Assembly (NCBI RefSeq): GCF_020382885.2
Contig: NC_058504.1
Coordinates: forward strand, 10,592,519-10,656,518
Source: Scatophagus argus
Taxonomy: Eukaryota > Chordata > Actinopteri > Scatophagidae
DNA length: 64,000 bases
Direction of reading: 5' to 3'
Shown here: piece by piece, positions 34,251 through 64,000 of the stretch
Layout of the letters: every line of letters starts with the position of its first letter
How positions within the stretch are numbered: the stretch's first letter is position 1
Translations under genes and position numbers: made by a program
The notes under the pieces: generated by a model
What the model was told of the DNA's origin: nothing
The model's database searches: none
Seen by the model: only the letters and a program-made list of their open reading frames with translations

Positions 34251-37200
34251 CTCTTTTTCTCCCTTCAGTGCCTCTCCCTCCCATTATACTGCTTCTCTGC
34301 GTGTCTCATCTGTCTTTTGTCACGTCTTGTCTCCCTCTCTTTCTCAACAGGGTTTCCAGTGTGAGCCGTTGGTGCTCTTTTTGGTTTCTTTTGGCCAGAT
34401 TTTTTCATGTGAATGTGTGTCAGCAAAGTGTAAGTATGTGTGTGTGTGTGTGTGTATAAGGGGGCATGTAGAGTCATTATGTGCCAGTGTGTTGCTTAGC
34501 ATATTAATTTGGGTGAACAGCAGCAGCATGAGGCAGGCTTGTGCTTGTTGCAGTATGTGTTTATGTAATCGCCTCCTGTTTTTGATTAGTTTTTTAAGAG
34601 TTCCTGCACACTCTGCAGGTGTTCTCGTGGGAATGGACAGGACATAAGGTCTCTACAGTGTGTGTTTATGTGTGCCTTTGAGGGTCGGTGGGGAAGAATG
34701 CATGCATGTGTACTTAATATGGACCCCCCTCACCTCTTGTAACCCCCTCTGTGACAAGCTGCGGTGGGGAACGATCAAGGCTTTCCTCGCTCTTATCCTT
34801 TTATGGGGTAAAGCTGGCAAAGCAGGCACGTTCTTTTGTATTCCAAGTACCCACAGTGCACAGATGAGAGGAAAAGCACCCGGGCAGAGGCCTGCTTCTT
34901 TTCCAACTTCAAAACTCGAAAGATTCACATTTACTTAAAATCTTTTTTCCTTTCGTCCGACTAAATGGCTGAATTTGAATTTGAGCGGAAACAAAGTATC
35001 TCACCAAGCGGCAAGAGGGAAGAGGTTGTGAGAGTGTGCACTTACATGTACAAATCAACTGTTCACATGAAGGCACAGCAGATTTAATACTGTGCTCACA
35101 AGGCAGGAATCGAGGACACATTAACAATAAATAACTGGGAGATAAATAACCACTGAGAATAGACTTAAATGTACAAACACATTGCAGCAGGAAGAAGAAC
35201 AAGAACAGATTAAACTGTTTTTACACAAAGATGTACTCAAATGATCTAACCTAACTGAGAAAACATGTGGTGTTCCTATCTGTCTGTTCAGCTGTGTAAA
35301 TGAATTAATATATTACAGATTAAAAAGCTTTGCTGCACACACCAAAACTCTAAGCAGATGGCTGAGCTTAATGAAGCCAAATACTTTGCTTGCTCATCCT
35401 GAACTTGAAAAAAATCCTAAAGTACATGAGCAACAGCGTTTAGAGGGCCTAGAGCTGAATTTTGGTATGTGGAAATATTTTTTAAATTATATCTAAGACC
35501 AACATTATGGGCTTGCTTAAAGGGAGTGGGGTGAGTCATGAAGAAGTGACAAGCTCTATTGTAAAATTTGTTGCACTGAGGAAAAAGCAGAGACCATCCA
35601 TTTACCACGCAGGACTGCTCGGAAAAGGCGGTGCTTCGAGCGAGAGGCGTCGGTGCAGCGTTGCCCACATGTACGTTTTGGATCTGCTGTCATGCGTGGA
35701 GGGCATGTTACATCCAAATAATTTTATCTTCAGGCTAGATGACACACACGGCTGTGTTCTTCCATGCAGGGTCGCTGCTTCAAACCAGGCGCCTATAGAG
35801 GGAAAACATGGACTGAATGGAAAAATACAATGGCACCTCCTGAAACGGACTGTAATTTTTCACTGAAAGTACATTTAAATGATGCTCCTCCTCTATTTCA
35901 CATCTTAGGAGAGCCTACATTCCAGGAATTTTTAAATATTATCCATTGTATGACTTTATCTCCTGACTTTTCTTTAACCGGCACCAAATCTTTGAATAAT
36001 TACTGAACAATTTCAGTGACTATTGGTGGGATGTTTTTTTTGCATGTGTCTATGCTACATTGCTAGTGGAAAAAAAGAATCCTTATGATATGTGATTGTG
36101 CGTCTGCTTGTATGATTATCAGAGACAAACGTATGAAAAGGCTGTATGTATTAAAAACTTGTATTCAGTATGAATTAAAATGCAAAGTTCAGAAATGGAT
36201 ATATTCCTTATCTATGAAAATGTGGAGCAAAGAGGAGAAGGGATTTTCCTCAAGTCTACCCTCATGTCTACAGTTCTTTCGGCTTAAAGTTTCGGGCTGT
36301 TTTGGCTGAGGGAGACAACAATCACTTCCACCCCCTGTCTGTGCCCCCTCGTCTGCAGCGTCAGGGGCCGATAACTCTCAACAACCTGCCTGTAACTGGA
36401 TGGTACGGGTTGCTCTGACCTATCAGAAGTCGATGCAATTCATTTCAACAATCGTTCCCGAACAAGACAGTCCATCTGGAAATTTGAGTTGCACATCCAC
36501 ATTTGCTGCAGAGGTTTTCTCAGAAGTGCAGCGCAATCTTAATCATCCGGTTTCATCATCCAGCTGAATACGGTCATTTCCCACCATAAAACATTTCAAC
36601 TTCTAATGTGCGAGTTTTAAAATAGCTCACCCTGTCTACTTGAAATAACAAATAACATAAAGAAACATCCACATCCAAACATAACATCAGTCATTTGTAG
36701 GGTTATGGTACAGTAGGTGTGTCCCGTTTTATGGGTCAGACAAGAATTAGTCTGTGACCAATGCGGTTATTAACACTGTATGAGTGTCATGGATATTAGA
36801 AAAATAAGCCGTCTGCATGAATGAACTCATACTAGTGTCGGTGCACCATTACATCAAAGGAAAACAGAGATCCACTCTTGTTCAAATAAGGGAAAAGGAG
36901 AAGAGAGGCGAACACAAACAAGCATGTGACACGGACCACAAAACATCCGTCTATCGATTTGGTTTGTCTTTTGTCTCTTTGCTTCGGGTTATCATATTCT
37001 TACCATTTATGAGAGAGAAAATACAAAGAGACTCTGGCCAGGTTTGACATGCAGTAAGTAATGTTAAACCACTTTCAATCCCATATACAGCAAAGTGACA
37101 AACAGGCAGCTGCTTGTTCAGTAACACTTGTGATTGTGGACAGGTTGGTCAGGCCCTGAACTCACCTTTCAGGTGAAACCATGCACAGCACAGGAGACAG

Positions 37201-40200
37201 ACAGATAACTGCGCTCAGATTGTACCGCTGATGTGGGTTACTGTTATGTCTTTGTTGGTGATGACTAAAGCATTTTGTGATTGAACATTTTAACTTGAAT
37301 AGGGGGGGGGGGGTCACTAAGGAGACAGTGCTGACTATATACATTTTTCCGCTCTCAGTGGCAGGCTTGCATGAAGAAGTTTTGTACAATCTGTGGTTTC
37401 AAGACAGGAATGAAGGAAGCCACTGAGCGTGAGTCATACTACTCGATAGTGACGAGTCTGCCAGTGCATTTTCCCTCTCCCACCACTGCAGCGTGTTTGA
37501 ACATGCCGCTGGACGTGTCAGACAACCTGCCCATACCATCGCCGCCACCACTTGATTTCAGATAAGGTCACAATTTCACAGGATCATTGGAAATTCTTAT
37601 GGGAACCGAATATGTTTATTTATTAAATTTGAAATAATAGCCATTTAAGGCAGGAATTCCCCCTTTGCTTTCACATTCACTCACTCAGTCAGCCTTCATC
37701 TTTCAGAGTCTGACTTCATCAGACTCTGAAATGTGTGGGCCTCTCACAAATGCTCATTCCCTCTGCTACCCACACCTCTCTGAGGAGTTGAAGTATTCCA
37801 ATTTAAACAGGAAGCACTACGACTATATCACCTCTGACCCACACTTCATTCAAAAGGAATCTCAGGGTAGACTTTGAAACTGGACTCTGTGAAATTGTGT
37901 GAACTGATATTTTTAGCTAAAAAACACCGTGGAGCCAGAGTGGGCTCTGCAGTCGTGCTGTCCCTCGTGGGAGTAATTGGAAACAGGCGTGAGATGATGC
38001 AGCAGCTCTTTTTGATGACAAGGTCCAACATTCCACCTTCCACTGCATACTTTTGCGATTATAAACAATGCAGAATTGAAAGAATGTGCTGAACAACAAC
38101 AACAGAAAGGGTCCAGTTTAAATCCACCCTGCTGAAGTAAAGTTTTTAACTTTTGTCAAAGCAGGAAATGAGTTAAATGCCCATTCATGTGTTCTATTAA
38201 TGCCCTACAAGACAATTCAGACAAGGTTTCCTGTCAACGGATTACTTGGCGGTGCTATACGGCGACAAATATACACATCATCACATGCTGATATGTCTCA
38301 GGTGTTTCCTGATGAGCAACAAAATGTGTCACTCCTCAGGCAGAGTGCGACACACCCCAAAGTGTGAGTGGGGTGTGTGCATATAGGCCGTGCTCTACTG
38401 GAAGTCTCGGCTGTTTACCTAACTGAGAGACCGCAGGGCCTCATAATCAATATTTACTACATGTAACTGGCAACATGTTTCTGGTGGTTGATATCACATC
38501 TCACTTATTGTACATGAACGAATAATTCATTTTGGGTGATTTTATATTACACTCACCATTACAGTGAAATAATAGTCGGCTACAACCTGTACAACCTACA
38601 ACCTTAAACAGGTAAGAGGGGCACTGACCACCACTGGCCCCAACACGACTAAAATCCCTTGGTGGTCCTCGCCTGTAAACACTACACACATTTTGACTTG
38701 TCAGGTGGGAAAAGCACAGTCTCACTAATAACATTCACAATTAAGCTTGATTTAACAGTGTGACAGGGGACCAGCACACACGGGACCCTGAAAGTGAAGC
38801 AGCCAAATGAAATTCAGTTGACATTCACCACATCATTCACACCTGGATTTTCCCTACATGTGGTGCTTTTACTGAAAAAGGTCTTGCATACGACTCAACT
38901 TCTATGTTATTTGAAACAGACCAAAAGAAGCCTGAATGAATTTGCATGGGTGAAGCACTGTAACATAATAAGAGAATCTTGAATGTGAAATGTTGCATAA
39001 CCTCCAACCTTTGTTTCCCCTTGCAATCCTGAACAGAGTTATAGCGCCACTCACTGGTGAACACTTATTTTTGCTTCTACTCTCACATAAAAAAAGTTCT
39101 TCTCTTTTTCTCAGTCTGTCCCTGGGAAAAATCTTTTGCGGTTCTTGCCTATTTGAGGATATCTAATTGAATCAAATAGGCTTGTAAACATGACATTTAT
39201 TTTTTTTTGTCCCTGGAAAAGAAGCAGAAATGTTGAAAAACACACAAACCGAGACACTAAAAGAGATTAAAAATCTATGCTGTAGATCCAAAGGTTACTA
39301 GGCATACCATAACCTTAGTATCACAAAGATAAGATTATCACGGTACTGCTTTGTGTTGCTCACTTATTCGGAAACTCTGTTGAAGTGTGAAATTCTCTGA
39401 CATTAATTATCTCCATCTCTCTTTCTCTTTCTGACTTAGAAAAGATGAATCAGAAGAGGCACAACATCATTTGCTTTGAAACTGTACAGCTGACCTTGGT
39501 GTTCAGAAACAAAAAATAATTATCATCCTAGCCTGCTTTAAGCCTATAAACTATTGTTTCCGACTGTTTTACTTGAGTAAAAGATGACAACAATAGAAAA
39601 TAAATAGGCAAGAATAAGAAATACTTGATCCTTGGGGGAAATTGATTAAGTAAACATTGCTATGTATATGCGCCATTTTGAGGTTTTACACTCAAGTATT
39701 TCCATTTCATGCTTTACATTTAAGATGGAAGCATTGGAGCTTTCACTCCACTAAATTTGTATTAGCACTTGATAATTTATAGATTTCTACATAAAAAAAA
39801 TATAATGGATTCCTAAAATAAAATGCATTATCATAGATAAACCTACCCAACAGTATATGAAGGTGGGGAAAACATCTCCTCTTTCAGCCACATTATTGTA
39901 CCGCTTAATAAATCCCAATGGGACATGCCTGTGTGTGTCCTGAGTGAAGTTAATTTTCAATAACACATAACTACATTTTGCTTGTAATACTTCTGTACTT
40001 TCACTTCAGATAAAGTGTAAAAAGCAGGACTCTTAAGTACTTACTCTTCCCACCATGAGTCAGCAATACAACGAAGTTGCCCATTCAAAATTACGTAAAA
40101 GTACAGATTTATCAGTAAAATAGTACACACTACAGTACTAAGTAGGCCACAATATCGAGGCACTAATGTTGTTTTTGAGCATTTTATAGCTATTTCCTTT

Positions 40201-40489
40201 GCTACTTTATACTTCGACTTCGCTACAATTCAGAAGGCCATACTGAGCATTTTACTACACCTGTCACAAGACTGCCTTAAATATTTAACTTGCACATATA
40301 CAAAACATGTGGTCAGCTTTTCAAACATGACAGCCTACAGTGAACCACCCTGCAGGCTACTACAGCACAGCCGTAAGCTAATCCAGTGACATATGGGCCT
40401 AATGGGCAACATGCAGCACTTCGGTCCTTTTCTACATTTATACAAACAACGTCGAGAAACTGTATAACATGTAGGCTATCTGAACGACG
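34251..40489. other. Gene-poor interval upstream of slc16a2
   Basis: No exon or RNA gene could be supported. Contains a (TG)n tract at 34436-34455, a G run at 37303-37312, and stretches of moderate complexity at 35500-35800, 36240-36480 and 37370-37560 that have no coding signature. Between genes on opposite strands this is the natural place for distal control elements of slc16a2. Confidence 0.4.
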
Positions 40490-60443
<19,954 letters not shown>

Positions 60444-63290
60444 GTTGCACTCTACAAAGGTTTTATGTATTCATGTATATGTTAAGAATTTGTAATTTAA
60501 TTACGACAGGAACTATGTAAATGCACACATATTTCTTCTCATACATTACCTTCCTTTGGGTTTTCTGCAGGGATTCAGCCCACCAGCACCTTTTTCTCAT
60601 CCTTAGATTGCCCTCCTGCCAAAAAGATCTCTCAACCATGGACTTCCTGTTACCTTTAACCCTCTCACCTTCCTGGACTTTCATTGGCGGTTATTTTCAT
60701 GTGGAGGAAAAATCTTCTTCGCAGATGAAAGGTGCACTTCGGCATAGGATGATGGACATGTGTAAGGAGGATAAGCACAACACAGTCTCCGCTAGGATTG
60801 TTTCATTCCGTGGGGACTCTGTAGTAACACATCCCTCTAAGAGGAAAGAAATGAAGAGATTTTAGCTGGCAGTTCCCGATTTCACAGCCTTTATCTCGCT
60901 AGCTTGGCTTTTTGAAGATGTGAAAAATACTATGCTTTATTTTTAGATTGCATATTAACAGAGAGGCATATATAAAGTAAGAATTAATGAAGGGATAGGT
61001 TCAGACTTTGTAGATGTAGTACCTCATTGCATCTAGTTTTTTAACACAATGAGTTTAAGTTTAGTTTTTGTAACTTTTGTAACGTCACCTTTACAGGTTT
61101 TCTTTTTTCTGTTCTGTTTACTGCTGTGACAGAGAAACACACACATCCGTGGTAAATGTCACAGGAGGTGACAGACAGTTCAGCCACCAGAAACAATCAC
61201 CTCAAATCACAACGCACACTGAACTCACACCCAGGGTCCAAAAAACTTCAGCAACATGACTTCAACTTCTCTACCAGTCTGCCTGCATGGGAGACAGACG
61301 TGTGATTGTAGCAGGTGCTGATTTCACTCATTTGTATGCCATGAACCGTGTATTGTTACGTTTAGTTTTTTTTTTTTTCACAGTTTTAATACAAGTCAAC
61401 GTCTTTGCGAGCTAACGTATGCAGTCAAAGCCAGTAGGGGTGAAGGGTGGTGCCTGAATTTATAGAACTTAACACTACAGTCGATACAAAAGCTTCTCAT
61501 GAGTCTGTACAGCCTTAAATTTCAGCTTTTGTCTTTTTCAGTCATTGAAATCCACAGCTCTTATCAGCCTTTCAAAGTTTTACCAGGGTGCTAGACAAAT
61601 CTGCACAAACTGTGTTTGTTACAGCTTTGTAACAATAATTCAGAATAGTTTCTGATAGTTCACTGATTTCAGTTTCAGTGTGCACACTGTATACTTGTTT
61701 AGGTGGAAAGAGTCGGACTCATGCAGTTCTAAAGGGAGACTGACAGCTGGTGATAGCATCAGGTTTCGTCATCTTGCATTTTGTTCTGTGCACTGCACTT
61801 ATGTTTTTGATAGCAGGGGCAGTTACTTAATATGAAACTGCTACGTTGAGAGGGGACTACTGATATTGAAACTGCCAAATGGCCTGAGCCCTCATCAGAC
61901 CATCTCACAGATGATCCAATTAAATTGCTGCTTTTGTTTAGCTCCGTGTCATGAGAGCGTCACTCACTGTGTTCCCTCAAGAGGACAGCTTGCAGTTGCT
62001 ATGTTTCATGAACATTTTGGACCACTTACCTCTGTGCTTGTAGATTACAAGTTGTCTTGAACAATGAACTTAAATGAACAGATGTGAAGTACAGCTGCAA
62101 TAATTCACTGTTTAAGTTACACTCTGGTTGTATACATGACTGAGAAACAGAGAGGGTAATTGGTACACGGTAAGGAAGACAGTGCTCTCGTGGTCAGGTT
62201 GTGTTCCTTTCTGTCCAACCCCCTCTTTGCTTTAAATGTCAATTTTCAGTCTGTTTCTGTGTTACAACGTTTTCAAGCCTGAAAGCTGCACAGACCTCAC
62301 TGCTGAGTGTAGTTTTTTTGGAGGGGAGGTAGGGTGATGCTATAGGACAAACAGTTCTGAATAGGAAATATACACATATACCTCACTAATCAAACAATAC
62401 CCAGAAATCCAGTGGATCCTGTTCACGTTCATCATTACCTTATAGTGTCTCTGTTCTCTGTACTGGAACCGTTTTCAGAACCGCAAAGCTGCCAAACAAC
62501 TGTCTTCAATCAACCTTCCATCCTCCAAAACATAATTAAGGTCTTTTTAGGCACCATAAAACTATGGAAATGTCAAACTTCTATTCCCTGTAATTTAACA
62601 GCTGATTTATCCTTCCTCCTTATTTTGCCTTCATATACATTTGTTTTTAATCTTTACCGTTCTGCTCCCTCTTACCTCCACCTACACACTATCTCTCTTT
62701 ATCACAGCCTTGTTTCTCTGTTTGTAATTGAAGAATGCAGTTGTATGCTGAATATTTTTAACTAAAGACAAAAGAGACATTAAACTATAAGCAGTGGAGA
62801 GCCATATAATGGTTAAATCATATTGTAAAGCAAAAAGATAGGCCTCTAGTTTGACTGAGGTCGTGTTACATTTTGGGCCGAGTGAATTTTGTCACGTACC
62901 AGCCATGTAAGCTAACTAGCTAACTTTGAGTTCAATTTCGAAATTCATTCATTAACATCCAAAGGAAACAAAACCACAAGCACCTGAACGTGGAGCTCCC
63001 TCACAGTAATTTGACTGGAAACAGCTTTATCTTAAAAAAAATCAAGGAAACATCTCTTCATCACTTTCAAAGTGCCTAATTGTTCAGTGATGGCTTTCAG
63101 AAGTGTTTCATTTAAACGAATCAATGCCCTCTTGACTATTATTAACTAAGATTTACTGTGAAATTTGTTTATTTTTTTGTGTGTGTTATGAAGGCTGCAG
63201 AAAAGATGTAATTCAAGTTGCACTAGTGGTGAGTGTTATGTATCATGTAACTGAAGTCCCACAATTTGAATAAAAACTACTACAGAGGAC
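60444..63290 (+). other. Long 3' UTR of slc16a2
   Basis: From the stop codon to a candidate poly(A) signal AATAAA at 63269-63274. The stretch is stop-rich and AT-rich, with T runs and no exon. Mammalian SLC16A2 also has a long 3' UTR. The limit is inferred only from the signal. Confidence 0.5.
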
Positions 63291-64000
63291 TTAAACTCTG
63301 ACAACCATATTGGAGCCTCAGCCTTTTGGTTAACAATGGCTGCAAAAGGCTGATTGTGCTTCTACGCACAATATAAACATATTTGTCTCAAAAATTTTAT
63401 TTGAGTTGTTTAGTCTTTGTGAGTGTGTGGGTTTTTATTTTTGTTTTGTTTTTGTTTTTTTGTTTTGTTTTGTTTTTTTTGGGTGGGTGGGTGGTTACTG
63501 TGGGTTAATGTGAACTCTGTTAATTTTTGAAGAAGCAACGCAGAGTAAAAAAACAAGACGTGAGTTACGGCGTTTTGAAAATGTATCCACCTTAAAGTTA
63601 CTGAACAGCTTTGGTACACCAGAACCAGATTTGAGTTGCTAGATTCGAGACATAAGAGCCAAGCTTGTATAGTGAGTTTTTCCGGATCATTATTAATTAT
63701 TAGATAATTATTTTTCTTTTTTGTAGTCAGTATGGTTACATGTATTGTCAATCCTGGATCTGTCCTAACAGCCTCCTTGCTTGATTTCACCCGACTCTGA
63801 CTTACTTGGTGTCTGCTCAGAAGCACTTGAGTGCTCCTTTTTAATTAGAACACTTATGTATCAGCACATGTACTTTATATACTTTGTAATGGTTTTTGAT
63901 TAACCATTGTTGTGTTAGTTTGTTTTTGATAATTATTTTTTTGTTTGTTGGTGTCTTTGGTGATACATTTAAATGACTACTGGAAAAAGACAGAAGTGTC
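63291..64000. other. Downstream intergenic DNA with (TTTTG)n tract
   Basis: Contains a TTTTG-rich low-complexity run at about 63436-63480 followed by GGGT repeats. No exon seen. It may still belong to a longer slc16a2 3' UTR. Confidence 0.5.

Noticed and set aside
34213-34647. 144-codon plus-strand open frame near lrrn4cl
   Set aside because: Ser/Phe/Leu/Val-rich text from CT- and TG-rich DNA, overlapping the presumed lrrn4cl first exon on the other strand.
63410-63826. 138-codon minus-strand open frame
   Set aside because: Its end is the TTTTG low-complexity run translated as Lys/Asn/Gln; nothing else supports it.

Overview
The window is vertebrate nuclear DNA, almost certainly from a ray-finned (teleost, probably percomorph) fish. 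It has compact genes with GT-AG introns, abundant (CA)n and mononucleotide repeats, low-GC intergenic DNA with CpG-rich promoter patches, and short tails of typical fish LINE/SINE and Tc1 families. The proteins I could assemble exon by exon resemble vertebrate orthologues end to end. Nothing prokaryotic, viral or operon-like was seen.

Layout, left to right. (1) 363-2657, minus: the first four exons of a K+-dependent Na+/Ca2+ exchanger (SLC24, NCKX3/4-like), running off the left edge. (2) 3796-7516 (noncoding exon to about 8340), minus: a complete 11-coding-exon gene for a 352-residue coiled-coil protein ending in a membrane anchor and a KASH-type LPPI tail (LRMP/IRAG2 or KASH5-like). (3) 9942-11899, minus: zdhhc24, a palmitoyltransferase, 3 coding exons. 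(4) 13380-17452, plus: an 11-exon, 746-residue acidic protein, best read as a divergent kizuna-family centrosomal protein. (5) 17829-23597, minus: pola2, the DNA polymerase alpha-primase B subunit, 18 exons, 599 residues. (6) 23.6-30 kb: mostly intergenic, with a LINE-type 3' end and two unassigned exon-like pieces. (7) 29998-31830, minus: tstd1, a single-domain rhodanese. (8) 32522-33319, minus: lrrn4cl, a type I membrane protein with one FN3 domain. (9) 34-41 kb: a gene-poor interval. (10) 41352-60443, plus: slc16a2 (MCT8), the thyroid-hormone transporter, 6 exons around an 11-kb first intron full of transposon remnants, then a long 3' UTR to about 63.3 kb.

These are independent housekeeping or tissue genes rather than a pathway. 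Pola2, zdhhc24 and lrrn4cl have human counterparts on 11q12-13, while SLC16A2 is on human Xq, so the block looks rearranged relative to mammals. Points that reward a second look are a complete KASH-domain gene, a compound microsatellite serving as the splice-acceptor tract of zdhhc24, paired NAGNAG acceptors in the kizuna-like gene, tightly packed gene ends, upstream AUGs before slc24 and slc16a2, a Gln at the position of human MCT8 His192, and the two orphan exons at 25.6 and 27.5 kb. I see no previously undescribed system of the defence or mobile-cluster kind.
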